A stretch of 64,000 bases of DNA, taken from assembly GCA_963693085.1 (NCBI GenBank), contig OY856410.1, positions 1,393,920,863-1,393,984,862 on the forward strand, read 5' to 3'. Below the pieces are notes generated by a model that made no database searches, was not told the origin of the DNA, and was given only the letters and a program-made list of their open reading frames with translations. Positions 1 through 9,640 of this stretch are shown here, piece by piece. This DNA comes from Alisma plantago-aquatica. Taxonomy: Eukaryota; Streptophyta; Magnoliopsida; Alismatales; Alismataceae. The stretch's first letter is position 1. The number at the start of each line of letters is the position of its first letter. The position numbers and the translations under genes were made by a program.

Positions 1-391
1 ATCACACTGCAGCGGCATCAGGAGCAACCAGAACCTCCCCCCTCCCCCCCGACATGTTGGCTAAATTGACAATATGATAAATCCCTTTGTTTCGATGATG
101 ACAAACATTTCATTCTTGTCGATCTAACGAGCTACTTGAGTGTTGCAGGAATAAGGTGGATGACAAAGTTCTAGGGAATCTATATGCTTGAATGCTTGTA
201 ACTTTCATGAAATCAATTGTAAACTTGTACAAGTATATAATGTACAAGTACTTAGACATCATGTAAATCAAGCGTTAGATCTTCCCTAGCCAATCACTAC
301 ACTTAGACAGGTCATCCCCTCCAATAGTGTCACATATGCACACTCATACACACACTTAGTGCTTTAATTGAAAGATTGAAACATGGTCAAT

Positions 392-582
392 CTCGGTCGA
401 CAAACCCCTCGACCGAGACACTCTCGGTCGACAAACTTCTCGACCGAGAATGACCCAAGTAGCCGTTAGACACAGCTGACAAGGTAGTTGGCAGTTGCAA
501 ATGAACGTTGATCCAGAGAGCCTGTCGGTCGACAAAACTTCGACCGAGTAGGTATCTCGGTCGACAATTTGTCGACCGAGAT
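392..582. repeat. Four short palindromes in the LTR U3 region
   Basis: Inverted pairs CTCGGTCGA...TCGACCGAG lie at 392-417 and 423-448, a shorter pair at 525-548, and a perfect 29-bp palindrome with 14-bp arms and a one-base centre at 554-582. The right LTR repeats them 4100 bases on. Two more pairs with the same core lie inside the element at 2807-2829 and 2838-2860. They sit upstream of the TATA box, where LTR enhancers usually lie; a regulatory role is inference. Confidence 0.9.
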
Positions 583-715
583 GGTCTCTGACAGCAACTG
601 CAGAATAAAGTAACTAGCCGTTACTAATGCACCTAACTTATACCTAACGGCTAGTTAAGCACTTAGAAACCCCTAGAAGTTGTCTAGAACGTCCTTAAGC
701 ATCCATAGGCCATTC

Positions 716-725
716 CTATAAATAG
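716..725 (+). promoter_or_regulatory. Likely TATA box of the Copia LTR
   Basis: CTATAAATAG lies mid-LTR, downstream of the palindromes, as expected for a U3 promoter. The identical site in the right LTR is at 4816-4825. The start of transcription is not determined. Confidence 0.7.
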
Positions 726-1493
726 GACATGCCTTAGGACAACAAAACACACCTAAGTTACACTTGTGCTATACTTGAGCAAGAAATTACATTTGCAATC
801 TGTTTGTGAGCAATAGAGCAATTCCTACATTGGCTATTCATTTCCATTGCTCCCATTTCGTGTCCTATAGGCTAGCATCTCCTTACCACAACACTTACAC
901 TTCTACACTCATTGGTTAGGAGATCAATACGCTTGATATAGGCAAATCAAGCCTTGTGCTTAAAAGGATAAGTTGTAATTTCTATTTTCCTTCTTGTTCC
1001 TTTTTATTCTTTGTATTCTCCTTGCTACTCCTAGGGTTGGAGGCTGCGGATTGGAGAAGGTTCTTCTCGGAGGAGAAGGTGGACTTCAAACTACTTCAAG
1101 AAGGCTATCGCACGGGAAGCTACTTCAAGAAGGCTATTGCAACGGGAAGCTACTTCAGGAGGAAGGCTGCTTCAAGGTGGTGCAATTACTTCTAGGTGAA
1201 GGCTGCTTCAAGGTTGGGCGATTACTTCTAGGTGAAGGCTGCTTGAAGGGTTTGGGGAAAGGAATTGTAATTTTATATAAAGTCCTTGCGAGGTAATAAA
1301 ATTAATTTCTTTCCAAATCCCGGTTGGGTAAGCAACCGGGTAGTGGACTGACTACCTTAGTATTTGCTAAGGTTAGGAACCACTCTAAACCCTTGTCTCC
1401 TTGTCCAATATTTTTGTGGTTGACTGCTTGAGTTCAATAATTATTAAAATTGTTATAAAACTCTATTCACCCCCCCTCTAGTAGTTTTTCAAT

Positions 1494-1505
1494 TGGTATC
1501 AGAGC
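1494..1505 (+). other. Primer binding site (initiator Met tRNA)
   Basis: TGGTATCAGAGC starts two bases after the 5' LTR and is the usual plant LTR-retrotransposon site pairing with the 3' end of initiator methionine tRNA. It fixes the left LTR boundary and the plus orientation. Confidence 0.92.
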
Positions 1506-1538
1506 AGGCTTCAAGGAACCCTAACCAGGTCTTGAAGA

Positions 1539-2455
1539 ATGGAGGGTAATGGTGATTACAATCGCAACAAAAGGTGCTGCTTGGACAAAACTACAACATG
1601 TTGCAATTGGTGCTTAGGAACAAGCCACACAACAACTAGATGCCCATGGAGATCAAAGAAGGAAGATGAGAACAAAGATTGTCTCATTGCTACAACTAGC
1701 GAGGAAGAAGAAGAAGAGGTAAGTCTTTTTGATTTATCCAAAGAAGAACTAGTTGCTAGCCTTGAAGAAACACATATTAAGTATGTTGAATGCAAGAAGA
1801 AATTAAAGAAATCAAATAAAGCAAATGATGAATTACATGCTAAGCTTCTTGCTATTACATCTGAAAACGAAGATCTTAAAAAGATCATTGAAGATCATGA
1901 TATTGAGATAAAATCTATAGAGGCAAATTGTAATCTACTTTCTTTAGAGAAGAATAATTTGCAAAGTCAAGTGAATGATCTTCAAAAACAACCTATTTTG
2001 TGTACACATCTAGATTATGATATTATTGTGAAAGAAAGAGATTCTTTATTATCTAATCTAGATCAAGCGAAGATGGATATCAAGAAGAGAATGGATGCCA
2101 TTTTAAGTTACAACAAGAAATCAGTAGCTTGAGTAACAATGATATTCTCGATAAAATCTTAAGTGATCCTTATCGACAAATTGGAAGGAGAGGACTAGGT
2201 TATAAGCCTAAAGGAAAATCTCATCAAAAACCTAGTTGGAGAAGGACACAAGCACTAGAGAGTCAATCCATGTATGTACCTAGAGGCAAATATACATATG
2301 TACCAAAGAACAACCTAGAACAAAAACATAGAAAGAGACTTGAGGTTGATTCTATATGTTGCCATTATTGCTTACGTCTTGGACATTACTCCTTTTCATG
2401 CCCATACAAGAAAAAGGATGTTGAGTTGGTATGGGTTCCAAAACCTCCAAACTAA
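1539..2455 (+). pseudogene. Broken Copia gag-like gene with two CCHC zinc knuckles
   Basis: An ATG at 1539 opens 197 codons ending at 2132. The first part has a C-X2-C-X4-H-X4-C knuckle (near residues 22-35, CNWCLGTSH then TTTRC). An acidic stretch and a long Lys/Glu/Leu-rich probable coiled coil follow. Near 2090-2110 the sensible reading moves to another frame, which continues to 2455 with LSNNDILDKILSDP, a second knuckle (CHYCLRLGHYSFSC) and WVPK. In SIRE/Maximus-type elements this order marks the gag C-terminus. One frameshift therefore separates the two halves. The usual N-terminal gag core seems to be missing, since the first knuckle lies unusually near the start. The product would bind nucleic acid if made; function is doubtful. 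Confidence 0.75.
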
Positions 2456-4140
2456 ATGAACGGAATTAAGTTGAGATATGACCAAGGACCCTAGTTGCAT
2501 ATTTCTATGTCTATCTCAACTCAGCATAATGGGATAATAAATTAATTCAAGTTTTTAAACACCTAACTTGGATATATACAAAATCTTTCAAATTGCAAAA
2601 ATAAAATTTTGCCTTACTCATAGCTAAATTGTTAATAAAGATTTGGATACAATTAGTTGGGATTAGATCTAAAAGTTCCTTTGATGTTCATAAAGTCTAT
2701 CTCAACTAAACTGAGTCTTCAAATTGTTTAATTGAGTAAATAACCATTCATGATTTACTTATAAACAATTACTGAAAATGGTTCTGAAAACAATACAGAA
2801 ACCTGATCGGTCGAGAAATCTTCGACCGAGCAGTCAGTCGGTCGAAAAATTGTCGACCGAGCATGTCACTGATTTTCAGACTGCTGTAGAATTGCTGAAT
2901 TCTTTTGAAATTGATCCAAATTGCTATCTATTTGTGGTTAATGACTGTACAATAAAGTATAAATTATGGAAATCATCCTTGAAAGTTTATATGAGATTCA
3001 TTTGGTTTAATTCTAAGTAACTTAAGTCAAAAACTAAAAAAATTATGCTTAGTTTAAAGGAAATTTCTATTTTTATGCTTTTATCATTACATAGGCAAGC
3101 AAATGATTCATTGGTGATATATCTCTTAGAAATGCTTGCAAAGAGCACAATGTTATAAAGGTTTTTCAATTGGTATCTTTAAAAGATTTTTTTCGTGCTT
3201 TCATGTTTTTATTGAGTATCACTTAAACATGCTTCAAAAATTGATATGAATGCTTAATTGGAAATCTGAAATTTATGCCTCTTGGTTGAAATATAATTTG
3301 ACCAAGGGGCGTTATGGTCGTGGTCAAGGGCGACCTAAAATAAGCTTTGACAAAATGCTTATATGGACATCATTTTAATGTACTTAATCTTAGTATACTT
3401 TTGATAAAGGTCAAAATCAAAATTTAAAATCATTTGTGACCTTAGAAGCCTTAAATTGCTTTAAGATTAAGGGGGAGCTCATAAAAACAAATTTTATTAT
3501 TTGATTAAGAAGCTTACAAAAACATTGTAAACATCATTTAGAGCTTGTTACGACCTTAGTATTTTTCTTTTTGGTTATGAAGAAATCTATGAATTTCAGA
3601 AAAATGATATATCTTGTACTTAAAGGAACCCTCTAAACAAATCGGGGCTTAACATCCCTTGAATTTGGATGGAGACATTTTTATGTACTCTGAGATTAAA
3701 GGATTCTCATATCATTTTATGGGCTTAACATCCCTTGTAAAATGGATGAGAAATCAATACATATGCCATGAACCTAACAGGATCTCATATCATTTCAAGG
3801 CTTAACATCCTTTGCAAATGATTGAGAAACAAATTGTGGCTAAATTAGACAAAAATGATATTAAATCCATGTTCCTAATAGAATATCTATCTAAGGGGGA
3901 GCATAATATAAAATTAAGGGGGAGAAGAAATATAAAATATTTAACTTGGATATCTTTTTGAAATGACAAAGGGGGAGAAAGAATATAAAATCAAAAATAT
4001 AAATGAGTAAATAAGTTTCATAACATCTTAGCCAGCACTCACTTGCAAAACAAGAATGGCTACAAAAAGTAATCCTCAGGTATGAAACTCACATGCTTTA
4101 TATTTCCTTATTTCATATTTAGGAAATGTTTGTCATCTTC
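2456..4140 (+). other. Non-coding 3' interior of the Copia element
   Basis: No pol domain is visible in any frame. The stretch holds two CGGTCGA palindromes (2807-2829, 2838-2860), three degenerate copies of GGCTTAACATCCCTTG (about 3645, 3720 and 3797) and several AAGGGGGAG purine tracts (about 3468, 3894, 3914 and 3966) resembling the terminal polypurine tract. Confidence 0.8.
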
Positions 4141-4153
4141 AAAAAGGGGGAGA
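4141..4153 (+). other. Polypurine tract of the Copia element
   Basis: AAAAAGGGGGAGA lies directly before the 3' LTR, separated by one T. This is the expected position for plus-strand priming. Confidence 0.85.
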
Positions 4154-4154
4154 T

Positions 4155-5591
4155 TGTTGGCTAAATTGACAATATGATAAATCCCTTTGTTTCGATGATG
4201 ACAAACATTTCATTCTTGTCGATCTAACGAGCTACTTGAGTGTTGCAGGAATAAGGTGGATGACAAAGTTCTAGGGAATCTATATGCTTGAATGCTTGTA
4301 ACTTTCATGAAATCAATTGTAAACTTGTACAAGTATATAATGTACAAGTACTTAGACATCATGTAAATCAAGCGTTAGATCTTCCCTAGCCAATCACTAC
4401 ACTTAGACAGGTCATCCCCTCCAATAGTGTCACATATGCACACTCATACACACACTTAGTGCTTTAATTGAAAGATTGAAACATGGTCAATCTCGGTCGA
4501 CAAACCCCTCGACCGAGACACTCTCGGTCGACAAACTTCTCGACCGAGAATGACCCAAGTAGCCGTTAGACACAGCTGACAAGGTAGTTGGCAGTTGCAA
4601 ATGAACGTTAATCCAGAGAGCCTGTCGGTCGACAAAACTTCGACCGAGTAGGTATCTCGGTCGACAATTTGTCGACCGAGATGGTCTCTGACAGCAACTG
4701 CAGAATAAAGTAACTAGCCGTTACTAATGCACCTAACTTATACCTAACGGCTAGTTAAGCACTTAGAAACCCCTAGAAGTTGTCTAGAACGTCCTTAAGC
4801 ATCCATAGGCCATTCCTATAAATAGGACATGCCTTAGGACAACAAAACACAACTAAGTTACACTTGTGCTATACTTGAGCAAGAAATTACATTTGCAATC
4901 TGTTTGTGAGCAATAGAGCAATTCCTACATTGGCTATTCATTTCCATTGCTCCCATTTCGTGTCCTATAGGCTAGCATCTCCTTACCACAACACTTACAC
5001 TTCTACACTCATTGGTTAGGAGATCAATACGCTTGATATAGGCAAATCAAGCCTTGTGCTTAAAAGGATAAGTTGTAATTTCTATTTTCCTTCTTGTTCC
5101 TTTTTATTCTTTGTATTCTCCTTGCTACTCCTAGGGTTGGAGGCTGCGGATTGGAGAAGGTTCTTCTCGGAGGAGAAGGTGGACTTCAAGCTACTTCAAG
5201 AAGGCTATCGCACGGGAAGCTACTTCAAGAAGGCTATTGCAACGGGAAGCTACTTCAGGAGGAAGGCTGCTTCAAGGTGGTGCAATTACTTCTAGGTGAA
5301 GGCTGCTTCAAGGTTGGGCGATTACTTCTACGTGAAGGCTGCTTGAAGGGTTTGGGGAAAGGAATTGTAATTTTATATAAAGTCCTTGCGAGGTAATAAA
5401 ATTAATTTCTTTCCAAATCCCGGTTGGGTAAGCAACCGGGTAGTGGACTGACTACCTTAGTATTTGCTAAGGTTAGGAACCACTCTAAACCCTTGTCTCC
5501 TTGTCCAATATTTTTGTGGTTGACTGCTTGAGTTCAATAATTATTAAAATTGTTATAAAACTCTATTCACCCCCCCTCTAGTAGTTTTTCA
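4155..5591 (+). repeat. 3' LTR of the Copia element
   Basis: Same length and sequence as the 5' LTR except for four substitutions (two transitions, two transversions). It is followed by the TSD copy CGACA at 5592-5596. Confidence 0.96.
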
Positions 5592-5596
5592 CGACA

Positions 5597-7440
5597 CACC
5601 ACTGCAGACCTCGCTAACCACCACGACATCTCAACGCTACCACCACCCTGCCTCCTGCAGCGAGACAATCAGCCGACCACCAAGGAAGCACCTGCATCTC
5701 TGCGACAACACCACATACCAGTTGGTCTCCCAAATTCATGGAGCAAACGACGATAGACCACAACTTCCCCTGACAATAGAAAGGTAAAAGACCCGACCCT
5801 CCACTACTTTCACTTCCACCAATTGACTTACATTATTTCTAAACCAATGAACCTGTAAACTATCTATGGTAACTTGAAGAAAGGAAATGATGAAATCAAC
5901 AATATAATCAGAATTCTAGCTAGAATGAAATGTCAAGACCTAGAGTCCATTGACCTGATTTGACACAAGTATGTATGCATGACCCTAAGATAAGTAATAA
6001 GGAAAACACAATCAGCAGAAACTAAAGGGAAATTATAACCGAATGAAGAGAAATGAATTAAAATAAAGATGGTCAGGGATAAAAATGGGAAACTGAATTC
6101 AATGGGAAACAACCTTATTTCTAAGTATGCTATTATTTTTGCAACCCGTAAAGGCATGGAAACTAACCCTTAGTAAATGTTTGCCCTTTTCATTATACAA
6201 ACATGTACATTATATATATGCATGTGGCCTATACTAGTGTATTACATAATTGGTACTATGTAAGATACAAATAGATGAATCATGTATATAGTGAACACGA
6301 GCAATGATGAGAATATCATATGTGATCACATGTATAAAGATGATTATACTAATGAAATTAATATAACAACCAAAAGTGATTATTTTATATAACACTCCAT
6401 AAGGGGCAAAATGGTAATTTCACCTAAAAAGAACCTATAAAGTGATTTTCAAGTTAAGAAACATCAAATAACCCTAGTACACCCTCTCTTACTAGATTCG
6501 TGATACTTCGACATCCTTGAATCCTTGTGGGCATGTTGATTGGAATTTCCCAATTATAACATGTACTAAATTCTAGATTTTGTTATTGAACTATTTATCT
6601 CCCTCTTGAGTTCCATTTATATAATTTTTGCAGAAGTGGTGAACTAATTTTGTTATTAGCCTTTCTCTCTTATTGAAGGTCATCACGACTAAATTGAATG
6701 TTGAACATTGTTCGATAATTGAAATATTGGTTGATTTTGATATTGGCATGAAATTCAAAATATTAGCTAAACACTTTGGATCATTAGATTCGGTGGGTCA
6801 TATCCCCCAATCCTACACAATGGATAATGGATAATTAAAGACCCCCCAATAGGCAAAAGTGTTGTTCTCTCATAGAGGGGAGAAAACTAGGCACCTAGCC
6901 ACCGACGAAGACTAAATATTAGATTGATTGTGCCAATGAATAAGTCATTTCATTTTGCATTATTGGATATCTTGATATTAGTTTTGATACTCTCTTTATT
7001 GTTTCTAGTTACCACTTTGACTTGTTATACCTTTTTGAAACTATCATGGTAACTAGGCCATCCTCTTCTTATTATCATAGTCCACCAAGCAAAACCTACC
7101 TAGATTTGATGACATAAATATTTATTTTAAATAGCTTAATAATTGAATTTAGTACCAGCCTCACTGTCCTGTATCCCTTCTTGGGGTCTATGTGTTATTT
7201 CTTTCTCATTTGGGAATTCATGGATAGAAGGACTGCCCCACATTGAAGATTCCGCTGCTGAGATTGGAGACTAGATGGCCAATGAGCATAAGGCTAGGTG
7301 TCCTTTGTGATCCTCTTTTCTTTAGTGCTTTTAGCATTGTAATCCTTAGAGGACAAAACTCTTTATCTTATGTATTTGCCGAGAGAACAACATTTGTGTT
7401 TTCAATTGTTGATGTTTAAATTACTTTGTTATTATACATG
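5597..7440. other. No recognisable gene; possible intron or old TE sequence
   Basis: The first 200 bases are CA-rich and continue the left flank of the Copia insertion. The rest is AT-rich. A stretch near 6390-6480 (GGGGCAAAATGGTAATTTC and neighbours) has the look of a decayed LTR but no boundary was found. No N-terminal decarboxylase exon was recognised here. Confidence 0.5.
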
Positions 7441-7469
7441 GACACATGGTGTGAAGCTATGCCGTCACA

Positions 7470-7514
7470 AACACGGATACAACGGCCTCCCAGAAGTGTC
7501 CATGCTTCCTAGGG
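7470..7514 (+). mobile_element. Fossil end of the GTGTCCGTGCTTCCTAG hAT-like family
   Basis: GAAGTGTCCATGCTTCCTAG, preceded by ACACGGATACAACGGCCTC, matches with a few changes the right end of the element at 13850-20280. No left end or TSD was found, so this is a truncated copy. Confidence 0.6.
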
Positions 7515-7567
7515 TGTGATCATACTAGTTAATGCACCAGATATCTTAAAAACTCCGCAGTTAAGCG

Positions 7568-8598
7568 CAATGTTTTGAAAATCAGGAAGCGAGAGGCGGG
7601 CGAACAATGCCATGTGAGCGCTTAAGCGCTAGGCGGGTGCTTTTTGAAAAAGCAGGTGCCTAGTTTCCTACATTATTTTATATAAAATTGCACACATTTT
7701 CATATAAAAATCACATATTTGGGAATTGTTATATACATATTTGGGAATTGTTATACATATATAAACCATGCAGTAAGTGTAAACTACCCTAATTTAATTT
7801 TATTATAACAAACTAATATAGTAATATACGGAATTCATATACAGCGGTAGCAAGTACATGATTTATATTTACACTAGTGGTACATACTACATACTACATG
7901 AATATATAATAGTAGGTGGTACATGATATTTACATTATACTTTAATGGTGCATACTACATAGTACAGAATATACATTGTATAGTAGTGGGCAGTACATAC
8001 TATATACATAGTATAGCAGTACATATTGCATACTACAAATTACAACTACATAGGCAGTACATTAGTTGTACACACACATTTAAGAGAAACAATTGTATGA
8101 ATATATGGGTAGCAAGATACGAATATAGTATATTACAATATAATTAGTAGTTTAGTACCTAGCAGAGCAGCAGTGCATACATAAATATGTAATGTAGGTG
8201 CAGCAATACATACATAAAGATGTAATATAAGTGCAGCAGTACATACTACATACATACAGAGCTTCTAGGAAGTAGGAATGATTTTGGTATGTATGACTCG
8301 ATTAATAATTAGAAACACATACTTCTCTTAATTTATGAACATAATTTACAAAACTATGCACTAATATAGGCACAGTGTAATATGGGTGCAGCAATTTCAG
8401 GGTTTCTTTTTCACCAGTAACCACCTTTTAATTAAGAGGGCAAATGCAACCGCCTCAACAGGGAAAGGAAGTGGGCGCTTAGACAGATGAGGCGGCTATT
8501 AGGCGGCCCTTTTTTGCTGGCCCACTCAACTGGCGCCTAATCCACTAAGCAGGCCGTAGATGGGTTGGGCCACTTGAGCGGCCGCTTTTAGAACACCG
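7568..8598. mobile_element. hAT-like MITE, 1031 bp
   Basis: The ends CAATGTTTTGAAAA and TTTTAGAACACCG are imperfect inverted repeats (about 10 of 14 match). They are flanked by an exact 8-bp duplication GTTAAGCG (7560-7567 and 8599-8606), the size typical of hAT insertions. Both subterminal regions are rich in GGCG/GCGCTT motifs and the centre is AT-rich. No transposase is encoded. Confidence 0.82.
7850..8260. repeat. Degenerate TACATAC minisatellite inside the MITE
   Basis: Irregular repeats of TACATACTACAT, GTAGTACA and similar short units fill the centre of the MITE. They give spurious short reading frames. Confidence 0.65.
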
Positions 8599-9094
8599 GT
8601 TAAGCGTGCTTGTGTGAGAATAGTACTAGGATGGGCGATCACTGAGATATTTATAAAAGTTTGGTGAACTAGTATGGAGCAGCTATGTGCATAGATTTGA
8701 TCTATGAATCATTGAATCGAGTCTCTCTTTTCCTAACAGAGCTGATTTCTAACAGATATGATTGGAAAAGAAGGATCCATGTAGCCCACCCCAATGTGGT
8801 ATGAACTGAGGCTTAGATGATTTATGATTAAAACATATATGTTTGGAAAAATCTATACTTTTGTATGTAATTTCAGCTGACCCGAATCCAACCTGTTTCC
8901 CAGGAATATTATTTTGTGTTGGGTGTGATCGATATTTTCAAACATTGTCACGGCCTAGACCTGGACCACGACCTGGTGAAATTTTTGAAATTAGGCTTAG
9001 GCCTCAAAAATCAGTATGACTCGAGCTGATGCTCATCTCTATTTACATCTGCCTTCACTCTTGGACCAACTCTCTTAGGTTTTCTAACTTTGCT

Positions 9095-9250
9095 GCTCTG
9101 ATACCATGTAACAAGCATAAGTTGGGTAGGAGATGGCCAAGGGACTCAGTCCATCTCACGCTTCATATATATATAACAGAAAACATATGAGAATTCACAA
9201 GACCCTGACTATCTACGTATAACTCCTTGAACACTAACATAACTTATAAT
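9095..9250 (-). mobile_element. Remnant LTR/primer-site junction, minus strand
   Basis: GCTCTGATACCA (9095-9106) is the reverse complement of the Met-tRNA primer site and is followed at once by TGTAACAAGC, an LTR end. This marks the 5' LTR of a minus-strand element. The far LTR end and interior could not be delimited, so the right limit given is arbitrary. It lies in the intron before exon A of the decarboxylase gene. Confidence 0.55.
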
Positions 9251-9475
9251 CCAATCATTTTATTTACAAATATAAACGTAGATATACTAATTCAGATGCA
9301 ACAACATTCTGTATATATTCTGTGGCACCCTCTCAGTACGCATACAGTATTCTTTTTCCTTATGATTTCCACCACTTCATTTGTTCACTATTAAATAGAA
9401 ATGTCTATTATCTTAGACAATATTTTAGATTATTTCTGTGTTCAGATGTTAATTTCATTTATTTTTTCTTTGTAG

Positions 9476-9640
9476 TCCTGCAATTTGTGGTTCCATGTAG
9501 ATGCTGCCTATGCTGGAAGTGCTTGTATTTGTCCAGAGTACCGCCATTACCTTGATGGTGTAGAACTTGCAGATTCATTTGGAATGAATGCTCACAAATG
9601 GTTCCTTACAAATTTTGACTGCTCCTTGCTCTGGGTTAAG
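9476..9640 (+). CDS. Decarboxylase exon A: PLP-binding exon
   Basis: 165 bp, 55 codons, phase 0 at both ends, between acceptor TTTGTAG and donor GTATGCC. It encodes [12 protein letters not shown] (the Asp pairs with the PLP ring nitrogen in the family) and [18 protein letters not shown], with the PLP lysine in HKW. Confidence 0.95.

Larger units (their letters stand above)
55..1491 (+). repeat. 5' LTR of the Copia element
   Basis: Begins TGTTGGCTAAATTGAC and ends GTAGTTTTTCA. It holds a TATA box near 716, four CGGTCGA palindromes and a degenerate repeat around 1085-1250 (variants of AAGGCTGCTTCAAG and GGAAGCTACTTCA). Aligned by eye to the right LTR at a constant offset of 4100, it differs only at about 510, 752, 1090 and 1231, with no indels. 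Confidence 0.96.
55..5591 (+). mobile_element. Non-autonomous Copia-type LTR retrotransposon, complete, very young
   Basis: Two 1437-bp direct repeats (55-1491 and 4155-5591) start with TG and end with CA. They are flanked by the 5-bp TSD CGACA (50-54 and 5592-5596). A primer binding site complementary to initiator Met tRNA follows the left LTR, and a purine tract precedes the right one. The 2.66-kb interior has only a broken gag-like region with two CCHC knuckles. No protease, integrase, reverse transcriptase or RNase H is visible, so the element would need proteins from another copy. The gag style (coiled coil, then CCHC knuckle, then WVPK) resembles the SIRE/Maximus Copia lineage; that assignment is from memory. 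The LTRs differ at 4 of 1437 positions. Confidence 0.95.

Noticed and set aside
956..1296. Overlapping 79- and 100-codon reading frames in the Copia LTR, repeated at 5056-5396
   Set aside because: They lie in both LTRs, start mostly at non-ATG codons, and their apparent repeats come from the GGAAGCTACTTC/AAGGCTGCTTCAAG nucleotide repeat. No domain is seen.
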